A DNA stretch of 64,000 bases from Gemmobacter sp034519525 (lineage in GTDB: Bacteria > Pseudomonadota > Alphaproteobacteria > Rhodobacterales > Rhodobacteraceae), in the NCBI GenBank assembly GCA_034519525.1, contig JAXHOJ010000034.1, positions 36,488-100,487 on the forward strand, read 5' to 3'. Numbering within the stretch: position 1 is the stretch's first letter; each line of letters opens with the position of its first letter. Of the stretch, positions 19,677 through 28,046 are shown piece by piece. The position numbers and the translations under genes were made by a program. Under the pieces are notes generated by a model, which did not search any database, had not been told where the DNA came from, and worked only from the letters and a program-made list of their open reading frames with translations.

Positions 19677-20151
19677 TCCCGTCACCGACCGCGCGGCGGT
19701 CGAGGCGCTGTTTCTGGTGGCGGCCGATTATATCGCGCTGGAAACCGGCCTGCCGGTGGATGGCACGCAGGCGGCCGATTTCTTTGCCGATGCCCCGCCG
19801 GGGATCGACCCCGCCACCAGCCTGCGACTGGGGCTGTTCGGCCCTGCGGGGCGGCTGGAAGGGCTGGCCGAGGTGGCCTTTGGCTATCCCGCGGCAGGCG
19901 ATGCCTATATCGGGTTGATGCTGTTTGCCGCGACCGCGCGCGGCACCGGCCATGGTGCGCGCCTGTTGCGCGGCATCGAAGACCGCGCCCGCCAGCGGGG
20001 GGCCACCCGGCTGCTGCTGGCGGTGCTGGAGGCAAACCCCAAGGGCCGTGCTTTCTGGCAGCGCGAGGGGTTTGCAGTGGAGCAGAGCTTCCCGGTGGCC
20101 GAGATGGGGCTGCGCCGCCATATCCGCCACCGGATGATGAAGCCGCTTTAG
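19660..20151 (+). CDS. GNAT family N-acetyltransferase
   Basis: The 163-residue protein has the acetyl-CoA loop in ATARGTGHGARLLRGIE (about residues 89-105; motif A RGTGHGxxLL) and the family segment ANPKGRAFWQREGFAVE. Substrate unknown. It is the third gene of the tightly overlapped nudix-greA/B-GNAT operon, and its TAG overlaps the TAA of the convergent alpha-glucosidase by 2 bp. Confidence 0.85.
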   Translation: MIRELDPVTDRAAVEALFLVAADYIALETGLPVDGTQAADFFADAPPGIDPATSLRLGLFGPAGRLEGLAEVAFGYPAAGDAYIGLMLFAATARGTGHGARLLRGIEDRARQRGATRLLLAVLEANPKGRAFWQREGFAVEQSFPVAEMGLRRHIRHRMMKPL

Positions 20152-21758
20152 CCCGCCTTTGCCTCGGCATCGCAGCTGGCCCAGAGCCAGCCGCAGGGCG
20201 CCAGCACCAGTTTGCCTGCGGCCAGTGTCGCGCCGTCCTGCGGGCCGTCCAGCGCCGTCAGACCGGCGACCGGCACCACCTGCGCCTTGTCGGACAGGTT
20301 GAACAGGCACAGAACCGATCCTTCTGCCGTATCGCGCCGGAAGGCCAGCAGCGGTTCGGGCACGTCGAAGAAGGTGCTGCGGCCCACGCGCAGCGCCGAT
20401 CCCCGGCGCCAGGCCAGCAGCGCACGATAGGTTTCCAGCACCGATCCCGCCACGCCCTCCTGCGCCATCACATTGCGCGCCAGCTGCGGCGCCTTCACCG
20501 GCAGCCAGGGCGTGCCGCCGGTAAAGCCGCCCTGCGCCGTGCCATCCCAGACCATCGGGGTACGGCAGCCGTCGCGCCCCTTGTAATCGGGCCAGAACTT
20601 GAAGCCGGGCGGATCGGTCAGCTCGTGAAACTCGATGTCGGTTTCGGTCTGGCCCAGCTCCTCGCCCTGATAAAGACAGATAGAGCCTTCAAAGCTCAGC
20701 AGCAGCGCCGCCGCCAGCCGGGCCACGGCATCGGTGCTGCCATAGTTTTCCCACCGCGTCGCATGGCGGATCACGTCATGGTTGGAAAAGGCCCACATCG
20801 GCCAGCCATCGGGCGCGGCCTTGAAGAAGCCCTCCACCCGGCTGCGGAAATGGCTCTGGCTGAACTTCGGCCCCAGCAGATCAAAGCTGTAGGCCATGTG
20901 GAGGCGGCCATCGCTGGTATATTCTTCCATGATCTTCAGCGCGCGGCGCGGATTGTCGCCCACCTCGCCCACCATGGTGCGATTGTCGTATTCATCCAGC
21001 AGGACGCGCATCCGGGCCAGGAAATCCAGGTTTTCCGGCCGTGTCTTGGAATATTCGTGGTCCTGCATCTCGTAGGGGTTCACCGCCGGAAGGTTGTCTT
21101 CCGTGGGTTCCGGCCCGTTGTCACGCAGCTTCGGATCGTGGAAATAGTAATTCACCGTATCCAGCCGGAAGCCATCCACCCCGCGATCCAGCCAGAAGCG
21201 CAGCACCGAAAGCGCCCAATCCTGCACCTCGGGGTTGTGAAAGTTCAGATCGGGCTGCGAAGGCAGGAAGTTGTGCAGGTAATACTGCCGCCGCCGCGTA
21301 TCCCATTCCCAGGCGCTGCCACCAAAGACGGAAAGCCAGTTGTTGGGCGGGCTGCCATCGGGTTTGGCATCGGCCCAGACATACCAATCGGCCTTGGCAC
21401 TGTCGCGCGACCGGCGGCTGTCGGCAAAGAACGGGTGCTGATCCGAGGAATGGCTGATGACCTGATCAATGATGACCTTCAGCCCCAGATCATGCGCCCG
21501 CGCCACCAGCGTATCAAAATCCTCCAGCGTGCCGAACAGCGGGTCGATGTCGCAGTAATCGGAAACGTCATAGCCCATATCGGCCATCGGGCTGCGAAAC
21601 ACCGGCGAAAGCCAGATCGCATCGGCGCCCAGCCGGGCCACATGATCCAGCCGGTGGGTGATGCCCTTCAGATCACCGATGCCGTCATCATCCGAATCCT
21701 GAAACGACCGGGGATAGATCTGATAGACCACCGCACCCCGCCACCAATCACCAACCAT
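20148..21758 (-). CDS. GH13 alpha-glucosidase (AglA-type)
   Basis: A cytoplasmic 536-residue glycoside hydrolase family 13 enzyme. It starts MVGDWWRGAVVYQIYPRSF. The catalytic set is visible: YDVSDYCDIDP (region I), the nucleophile Asp in GFRLDTVNYYF (about 199), the general acid Glu in MVGEVGDN (about 261) and SNHDVIRH (region IV). The order fits alpha-glucosidases that act on maltose- or sucrose-type disaccharides after import. No sugar ABC transporter lies next to it, unlike many agl loci. Confidence 0.9.
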   Translation of the reverse strand: MVGDWWRGAVVYQIYPRSFQDSDDDGIGDLKGITHRLDHVARLGADAIWLSPVFRSPMADMGYDVSDYCDIDPLFGTLEDFDTLVARAHDLGLKVIIDQVISHSSDQHPFFADSRRSRDSAKADWYVWADAKPDGSPPNNWLSVFGGSAWEWDTRRRQYYLHNFLPSQPDLNFHNPEVQDWALSVLRFWLDRGVDGFRLDTVNYYFHDPKLRDNGPEPTEDNLPAVNPYEMQDHEYSKTRPENLDFLARMRVLLDEYDNRTMVGEVGDNPRRALKIMEEYTSDGRLHMAYSFDLLGPKFSQSHFRSRVEGFFKAAPDGWPMWAFSNHDVIRHATRWENYGSTDAVARLAAALLLSFEGSICLYQGEELGQTETDIEFHELTDPPGFKFWPDYKGRDGCRTPMVWDGTAQGGFTGGTPWLPVKAPQLARNVMAQEGVAGSVLETYRALLAWRRGSALRVGRSTFFDVPEPLLAFRRDTAEGSVLCLFNLSDKAQVVPVAGLTALDGPQDGATLAAGKLVLAPCGWLWASCDAEAKAG

Positions 21759-21963
21759 GCCATCCTCCGCCTGTCTGCCCTGAAATGTTTGCGGTAACGA
21801 TGTGCTGGATCGCCAGCTGCCGCAAGGCAGGTTGGCGCGGTTCACAAAGCTTTTGCAATGGACCGCCGGGGAGGTGACAGGCGCGGCGATGCGCGGGGCA
21901 GGTGCGGCGGCCAAGGGTGCCAAAGCATGGGCATAAATTCATGGTCCTGCATCACGTTTCGGC

Positions 21964-21980
21964 ATTGTGCGCATCACAAT
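21964..21980. promoter_or_regulatory. inverted repeat ATTGTG-N5-CACAAT, candidate operator
   Basis: A perfect 6-bp inverted repeat with a 5-bp spacer lies 60 bp before the first MFS gene, in the 282 bp between it and the divergent alpha-glucosidase. The size and symmetry fit a GntR- or LacI-type repressor site, but no adjacent regulator gene supports the choice. Confidence 0.35.
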
Positions 21981-22040
21981 AATCACATTGACCCCGCCCG
22001 GCCGCCGCCGCACCCTGCGCCATAACCCGGAGCGCGCATC

Positions 22041-23282
22041 ATGACCAAGGCCCCCCTTTTCACCCCGATCCTGATCGCGGGTTGTGCCATTCTGCTGCTG
22101 AACTTTGCCCTGAGGGCGAGCTTTGGTGTGTTCCAGATCCCGATCGGGGAAGAATTCGGCTGGCCGCGCGCCGAATTCTCGCTGGCAATTGCCATCCAGA
22201 ATCTGGCCTGGGGCATCGGGCAGCCGCTGTTCGGCGCCATTGCCGAACGTTTCGGCGACCGGCGGGCCATCGTTGCGGGGGCGGTGCTTTATGCGCTGGG
22301 GCTGGTGCTGTCGGCCTATGCGATGACACCGCTGGAAATGCAGATGTATGAGGTGCTGGTGGGCTTTGGCATCGCGGGCACCGGCTTTGGCGTGGTTCTG
22401 GCCGTGGTGGGCCGGGCTGCGGCGCCGGAACACCGTTCGCTGACGCTGGGCATCGCCACTGCCGCCGGTTCGGCCGGGCAGGTGATCGGCGCGCCGCTGG
22501 CGGAACTGCTGCTGCAAAGCTATCCGTGGCAGACGGTTTTCGTGATCTTTGCCTGCATCATCATGGCCACGCTGCTGGCGCTGCCCTTCCTTGGGTCATC
22601 GCAGCTGGCCAGCAAGCAGGAGCTGGAGGAAAGCCTGGGCTCGGTGCTGAACAAGGCCTTCCGCGACCCGTCTTTCATCATGATCTTCCTGGGTTTCTTT
22701 TCCTGCGGCTATCAGCTGGCCTTCATCACCGCGCATTTCCCGGCCTTTGTGACCGAGATGTGCGGCCCGATCGACCCGAACGGGCCGCTGGCGGCACTGG
22801 GCATTTCCAGCACATCGGCGCTGGGGGCGGTGGCCATTGCGGTGATCGGGCTGGCCAATATCGCGGGCACCATCACCGCCGGGATGCTGGGCAAGAAATA
22901 CACCAAGAAATACCTGCTGGCGGGGATCTATACCGCGCGCACCGTGGTCGCCGCGCTGTTCATCCTGCTGCCGATGACGCCGACCACCGTGCTGCTGTTC
23001 TCGCTCGCCATGGGGTCGCTGTGGCTGGCCACCGTGCCGCTGACCTCTGGCCTTGTCGCGCATATCTACGGGCTGCGCTACATGGGCACGCTCTATGGCT
23101 TTGTCTTCCTGTCGCATCAGATCGGCGGTTTTCTGGGCGTCTGGCTGGGCGGCAAGATGTATGACATCACCGGGGATTACACGCTGGTCTGGTGGATCGG
23201 CGTTGGCGTCGGCGCGTTTTCCGCCATCGTCCACCTGCCGATCCGCGAGGCACCCTGGGCCGCGAAACCGCAGGCCGCCTGA
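22041..23282 (+). CDS. MFS transporter
   Basis: The 413-residue protein has twelve predicted membrane segments, an MFS signature loop (FGAIAERFGDRRAIVAG, about residues 69-85) and a central cytoplasmic loop (ASKQELEESLGSVLNKAFRD). It resembles the oxalate/formate antiporter and YbfB-like group of MFS carriers, but the substrate is not identifiable. TGATG joins it to the next transporter gene, so the two are translationally coupled. Confidence 0.85.
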   Translation: MTKAPLFTPILIAGCAILLLNFALRASFGVFQIPIGEEFGWPRAEFSLAIAIQNLAWGIGQPLFGAIAERFGDRRAIVAGAVLYALGLVLSAYAMTPLEMQMYEVLVGFGIAGTGFGVVLAVVGRAAAPEHRSLTLGIATAAGSAGQVIGAPLAELLLQSYPWQTVFVIFACIIMATLLALPFLGSSQLASKQELEESLGSVLNKAFRDPSFIMIFLGFFSCGYQLAFITAHFPAFVTEMCGPIDPNGPLAALGISSTSALGAVAIAVIGLANIAGTITAGMLGKKYTKKYLLAGIYTARTVVAALFILLPMTPTTVLLFSLAMGSLWLATVPLTSGLVAHIYGLRYMGTLYGFVFLSHQIGGFLGVWLGGKMYDITGDYTLVWWIGVGVGAFSAIVHLPIREAPWAAKPQAA

Positions 23283-24454
23283 TGAAAACCGGCATTGCCT
23301 GCCTGGTGGCCGCCTATGTGCTGAGCCAGTTCTACCGCGCTTTTCTGGCCGTGCTGGCCCCGGTGCTGAAAGCAGATCTGGGCGTGGGGGCCGAAGATCT
23401 GGCGACGGCCTCGGGCGTCTGGTTTCTGGCATTCGCGGCGGCGCAGCTGCCGGTCGGCTGGGCGCTGGACCGGGTGGGGCCAAGGCTGACCGCTGTTGCG
23501 CTGCTGGCCTGTGGCGGGGCGGGCGGGGCGGCGGTCTTTGCCATGGCGCAGACGCCGGGCGCCATCACCTTTGCCATGGCATTGATCGGCGTCGGTTGCG
23601 CGCCTGTGCTGATGGCGGCCTATTACATCTTTGCGCGCCAGTTTCCGCCTGCGGTCTTTGCAACGCTGGCATCGGCCACCGTGGGGATCGGCAGCCTGGG
23701 CAATATCGCCGGAAGCCTGCCGCTGGCCCGCGCGGTCGAACTGTTCGGCTGGCGTGAAACGCTGTGGGCGATGGCGGCAATCACCCTGGCGGTGGCGGCG
23801 CTGGTGCTGATCTTCACCCGCGATCCGGTTCGGATGACCGGCGGGGCCAGGGGGTCGCTGCTGGATCTGCTGCGGCTGCGCGCACTTTGGCCGGTCTTTG
23901 CCATGATGGCGGTCTGCTATCTGGCGGCAGGCGCGCTGCGCGGGCTGTGGGTCGGGCCTTATTATGCCGATGTGTTTGGCGCCGATACCGAAACGGTAGG
24001 CCGTGCCACATTGGTGATGGGGCTGGCGATGGTGGCGGGCAATTTCGCCTATGGCCCGCTGGACCGCCTGTTCCACACCCGGAAATGGGTGATCTTCTGG
24101 GGCAATGTGCTGTCGGCCCTTGCCCTGCTGGCCCTTGCCCTGCGGCCCGAAGCGGGCGGATGGATCACGCTTGGCCTTTTGTCGGCCGTGGGCTTCTTTG
24201 GCGCCACCTTCGCCATGGTCATCGCCCATGGCCGTGCCTTCATCCCGCCGCATCTGGTGGGGCGCGGTGTCACGCTGCTGAACCTGTTCGGCATCGGGGC
24301 GGTGGGCATAGCACAGTTCCTGACCGGGCGCCTACACGCGGCCCTGCCCGCCGATCCGCCTGCCACGCCCTATGCGGCGCTGTTTCTGGTGTTCGGCCTG
24401 GTGATCCTGCTGGGGTGCCTGATCTATCTGCGCGCCGAAGACCGGGTGGATTGA
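23282..24454 (+). CDS. second MFS transporter
   Basis: A 390-residue carrier with about twelve hydrophobic segments. It starts MKTGIACLVAAYVLSQFYRAF and carries the MFS motif VGWALDRVGPRLTA. It shares its first base with the last base of the previous stop codon. Two adjacent MFS genes in one operon could be duplicates or could handle different substrates; they differ clearly in sequence. Function unknown. Confidence 0.85.
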   Translation: MKTGIACLVAAYVLSQFYRAFLAVLAPVLKADLGVGAEDLATASGVWFLAFAAAQLPVGWALDRVGPRLTAVALLACGGAGGAAVFAMAQTPGAITFAMALIGVGCAPVLMAAYYIFARQFPPAVFATLASATVGIGSLGNIAGSLPLARAVELFGWRETLWAMAAITLAVAALVLIFTRDPVRMTGGARGSLLDLLRLRALWPVFAMMAVCYLAAGALRGLWVGPYYADVFGADTETVGRATLVMGLAMVAGNFAYGPLDRLFHTRKWVIFWGNVLSALALLALALRPEAGGWITLGLLSAVGFFGATFAMVIAHGRAFIPPHLVGRGVTLLNLFGIGAVGIAQFLTGRLHAALPADPPATPYAALFLVFGLVILLGCLIYLRAEDRVD

Positions 24455-24521
24455 ACCGCCGCTTCCCCGTCTTCCCCTTGGCCGCCCTTGCCCCTATCTT
24501 GCGGCACAGAAAGGCAGGCCG

Positions 24522-25675
24522 ATGATCCTTTTCCCCGCCGAATACAATGCCCGCAAGGCTGCAGTCTTTGCCGCCCTGGCAGAGGCCGAGGGCAGCGCCC
24601 GTCGCCTGCCGGTGATCCCGCTCAGCTTCCGGGACTGGCCGGAAACGCCTGCCCGTGTGACCACCGCCCTGGCCCGGGCGAAACGCCAGCCGAAAGGCGC
24701 GCTGGCGCGCTGGCTGAAACGACAGCTGCTGCGCGGGCAGTATAACTGGGCGCGGGCCTATTTCACCCGCCATCCCGATCATCTGGCGCTGGCCTGGAAC
24801 GGGCTTGCAGGCTCGCGCATGTGTTTCATGCAGGGCGCGCGGGATGCCGGGGCGCCCCGGCTTTACGCCGAACTGGCCCCGCTGCCCGGCCGCATCACCC
24901 TTGATCCGGCCGGGGTGAATGGCGAAGGCTCGGTGCCGCAAGACCCGGCGTTCTTTCGCCAATATGCCACAACCACCGATACCACAGGCTGGCGCGCCAT
25001 CGGTGCCGGGCTGGTGGCGCGGGCCTCGCGCCGCGCGGATGTGGGGCAAGGCGCGGGCGCACTGCCCGATGCGCCGTTCCTGTTCTGCCCGCTGCAGGTG
25101 CCCGATGACAGCCAACTGACGCTGTTTGCCGGCTGGTGCGGCGGCATGGCCGGCTTTCTGGCCGCCATGACCGAGGCTGCCCGGCATCTGCCCGAAGGCT
25201 GGCATCTGCGGCTGAAAGAACATCCCTCGGCCCGGACAAGTCTGGCCCCGCTGCTGGCCCCCCTGCTGGCCACCGGGCGCGCCGTGCTGGACAATGGCAC
25301 CGACAGCTTCGCCCAGATCGCGGCCAGCCGCGGGGTTGTCACCGTCAATTCCTCGATGGGGCTGCAAAGCTTCTTTCACGACAAGCCGGTGATCACCCTT
25401 GGCCGGGCCTTCTTTGCCCTGCCCGGCCTTGTCACCCCCGCCGCCGACCAGCAGGCGCTGAACAGCCTTTTTGCCAGCCCCGGCGCATTGACCTATGATG
25501 CGGCATTGCGGGCGGCCTTTCTCACCTGGCTGGACCATGTCTATTACCCGCGGTTCGACACCCCGGCAGATGCCCCGCCCCGGCATGACCGTGACGCTTT
25601 CGCCGCAAAGCTGGCCCTTGCGCGCGACTTTGCGAAATCGGCCAAGGAAACCCTTCCCCCCCCCCCCTATGCGCT
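24522..25675 (+). CDS. capsular polysaccharide export/biosynthesis-like protein
   Basis: The protein of about 384 residues starts MILFPAEYNARKAAVFAAL and resembles KpsS/KpsC-type capsule proteins: the C-terminal half has LRLKEHPSARTSLAPLL, VTVNSSMGLQSFFHDKPVITLG and a late HVYYPRF motif. KpsC/S proteins are Kdo transferases that build the lipid-linked capsule primer; whether this one does so is inferred. A run of twelve C at 25654-25665 sits 8 bp before a TAA in the next frame (25673-25675). As written, the frame instead runs on into asd, so one base of the run is probably miscounted and I place the end at 25675. Confidence 0.72.
25654..25665 (+). repeat. homopolymer of twelve C
   Basis: Twelve consecutive C close the glycan gene. 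The tract decides where translation stops: in the written phase the frame overlaps asd by about 90 bp, while one base more or fewer can end it at TAA 25673-25675. It is either a read error or a slippage-prone site. Confidence 0.6.
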
Positions 25676-25716
25676 AATTGGCCTCGTCGCTTTTGACACT
25701 CTCAGGAGGAAAACCG

Positions 25717-26739
25717 ATGGGCTACAAGGTCGTCGTCGTCGGCGCCACGGGCAACGTGGGCAAAGAAATGCTGAACATCCTCGCCGAGCGCGAGTTTCCG
25801 GTGGATGAAATCGTGGCGCTGGCGTCGCGCAATTCGCTGGGTACTGAAGTCAGCTTTGGCGACAAGACTTTGAAGACCAAGGATCTGGCCGATTTCGATT
25901 TCACCGGCTGGGATATCGCCTTCTTCGCCGTGGGGTCGGATGCCACGAAGATCTACGCCCCCAAGGCCGCAAGCCAGGGCTGCGTGGTGATCGACAATTC
26001 GTCGCTCTACCGCTACGATCCCGATGTGCCGCTGATCGTGCCGGAGGTGAACGCCGATGCGATCTATGGCTATACCAAGAAGAACATCATCGCGAACCCC
26101 AACTGCTCCACCGCGCAGATGGTCGTGGCGCTGAAGCCGCTGCATGATCGCGCCAAGATCAAGCGCGTCGTGGTCGCCACCTATCAATCCGTGTCCGGCA
26201 CCGGCAAGGAAGCCATTGACGAACTGTGGAACCAGACCAAGGGCATGTATGTCCCCGGTCAGGAAGTGGCCCCCAAGGTCTATCCGAAACAGATCGCCTT
26301 CAACGTGATCCCGCATATCGACGTCTTCCTGGATGATGGTTCCACCAAGGAAGAATGGAAGATGGTCGCGGAAACGAAGAAGATCCTCGACAAGTCGATC
26401 AAGCTCACCGCCACCTGCGTGCGCGTGCCGGTCTTCGTCGGCCATTCCGAGGCGATCAACGTCGAATTCGAAGAGCCTATCGACTGGCAGGAGGCCCAGG
26501 ATATCCTGCGCGAGGCGCCAGGCATCCTGGTGATCGACAAGCGCGAGGCCGGTGGCTACATCACCCCGGTGGAATGTGTCGGCGATTACGCCACCTATGT
26601 CAGCCGGATCCGGCAGGATTCCACGGTGGAAAACGGCCTCAGCTTCTGGTGCGTGTCCGATAACCTGCGCAAGGGCGCTGCGCTGAACGCCGTGCAGATC
26701 GCCGAAGTGCTGGGCAACCGCTGCCTGAAAAAGGGCTGA
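25717..26739 (+). CDS. asd: aspartate-semialdehyde dehydrogenase
   Basis: The 340-residue enzyme reduces aspartyl phosphate to the semialdehyde, the branch point to lysine/diaminopimelate, threonine and methionine. The NADP motif VVVVGATGNVGKEML is at residues 4-18, the catalytic Cys in ANPNCSTAQMV (about 131), and the substrate His/Arg segment in VRVPVFVGHSEAINVEF. AGGAGG lies 8 bp before the ATG at 25717. The frame is intact. A strong terminator follows. Confidence 0.95.
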   Translation: MGYKVVVVGATGNVGKEMLNILAEREFPVDEIVALASRNSLGTEVSFGDKTLKTKDLADFDFTGWDIAFFAVGSDATKIYAPKAASQGCVVIDNSSLYRYDPDVPLIVPEVNADAIYGYTKKNIIANPNCSTAQMVVALKPLHDRAKIKRVVVATYQSVSGTGKEAIDELWNQTKGMYVPGQEVAPKVYPKQIAFNVIPHIDVFLDDGSTKEEWKMVAETKKILDKSIKLTATCVRVPVFVGHSEAINVEFEEPIDWQEAQDILREAPGILVIDKREAGGYITPVECVGDYATYVSRIRQDSTVENGLSFWCVSDNLRKGAALNAVQIAEVLGNRCLKKG

Positions 26740-26759
26740 TCCGGCCCGCCTTCCCCGTC

Positions 26760-26787
26760 AAAGCCCCGCCATCGCGCGGGGCTTTTT
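26760..26787 (+). terminator. intrinsic terminator after asd
   Basis: AAAGCCCCGC pairs with GCGGGGCTTT around a six-base loop and ends in TTTTT, 20 bp after the asd stop. Confidence 0.85.
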
Positions 26788-26915
26788 CCTGCCCGTTCCT
26801 CTTGGCCCAAATACCCCCGCCGGAGGCAGGCCCGAGGCGATCCGGCCACAGGCCGGTCGCCGAGACAAAAGGCTTGCGCCGCAGGCGCGCTATGCGATCA
26901 CCGCCCGAAGCCGGG

Positions 26916-28046
26916 CTATTCGCCGATCATCGCGCGGGTTTCCGGCGCCAGTTCCTCGAAATCGAAATTATCCAGCCGCCGGGCGCGTTTGCCTGCCTTT
27001 TCGCTGCTGATCTTGATTTCCTCGATATCCTTGGCGGCCTGACCGAAGTGCCGGTCCAGATTGCCGACCCGATCGCCCAGCCGCTGCACATCCTTGTAAA
27101 GCTCGGCCAGTTCCTTGCGGATGGCCCCGGCCTGTTCGCGCATCCGCGCATCCTTCAGCACGGCGCGCATGGTGTTCAGCGTGGCCATGCAGGTGGTGGG
27201 CGACACGATCCAGACCCGCAGCGCGAAACCTTCGCGCACCAGTTCGGGGAAATTGGCGTGCAGTTCCGCATAGACCGCTTCCGAGGGCAGGAACATCAGC
27301 GCCCCATCCGCAGTTTCCCCCTCCAGGATATAGCGTTCCGCAATCGCCTTCAGGTGGCTGCGCACCGCCACGCGCAAAGACCGCGCCGCAAGCTCCAGAT
27401 CCTGTGGGGTCTGCGCGCGGCGCAGCGCCTCATAGGCTTCCAGCGGGAATTTGCTGTCCACCACGATGGGCCCCGGCGGGTTGGGCAAATGGATCAGGCA
27501 ATCCGCCCGCCGCCCGTTCGACAGCGTGGCCTGCATCGTATAGCTGTCTGACGGCAGCGCCTTCAGCACGATGTCATGCAGCTGAATTTCGCCAAAGGCG
27601 CCCCGCGTCTGCTTGTTCGACAGGATATCCTGCAGGCTCAGCACATTGCCGGAAAGTTTCTCGATATTGGCCTGCGCCTTGTCGATGGTTTCCAGCCGCT
27701 GATGCAGCTCGCCCAGGGATCGCGCCGTGCGGGTCGAGCTGCCATGCAGGCTTTCGCCCATATGGCGCTGCACCTCGGCCAGCCGTTGTTCCATCACCTG
27801 CAGCATCGCGGTCTGGCTGACAGCCTGCGCCTCTGACACATGGTGCAACCCGCCGGCCAGCCGTTCCTGCCCCTCGGCCAGCTGCTGCACCCGGTCGCCC
27901 AGCCAGCCCAGATCTTCCGACAGGCCGGGCGGCGTGCGACCGCTGGCCCGCAGGATCAGGATCATCATCAGCAGTATCAGCGCCACGGCACCACCCGCGA
28001 TCAGGATCAGCGGGTTGGACAGGTCGATTTGTGAAAGCGGGGTCAT
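26916..28046 (-). CDS. rmuC: DNA recombination protein RmuC
   Basis: The 376-residue protein has an N-terminal membrane anchor (PLILIAGGAVALILLMMILI, about 12-31), a long coiled coil (about 45-135), and the RmuC nuclease-like domain with GAFGEIQLHDIV, PIVVDSKFPLEAYEAL and FLPSEAVYAELHANFPEL. RmuC limits sequence inversions between short inverted repeats. Its ATG overlaps the mutL stop by 4 bp, which places two genome-maintenance genes in one operon. The 176 bp between its stop and asd hold the asd terminator and a TTGGCCCAAATACCC-type motif. Confidence 0.92.
   Translation of the reverse strand: MTPLSQIDLSNPLILIAGGAVALILLMMILILRASGRTPPGLSEDLGWLGDRVQQLAEGQERLAGGLHHVSEAQAVSQTAMLQVMEQRLAEVQRHMGESLHGSSTRTARSLGELHQRLETIDKAQANIEKLSGNVLSLQDILSNKQTRGAFGEIQLHDIVLKALPSDSYTMQATLSNGRRADCLIHLPNPPGPIVVDSKFPLEAYEALRRAQTPQDLELAARSLRVAVRSHLKAIAERYILEGETADGALMFLPSEAVYAELHANFPELVREGFALRVWIVSPTTCMATLNTMRAVLKDARMREQAGAIRKELAELYKDVQRLGDRVGNLDRHFGQAAKDIEEIKISSEKAGKRARRLDNFDFEELAPETRAMIGE

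Noticed and set aside
20625..21797. Plus-strand open frame opposite the alpha-glucosidase
   Set aside because: Composition of an antisense shadow; the GH13 motifs on the minus strand are unambiguous.
24522..25808. Capsule-type protein extending into asd
   Set aside because: The overlap depends on the phase of a 12-base C run; a stop lies 8 bp later in the adjacent frame, before the asd ribosome-binding site.
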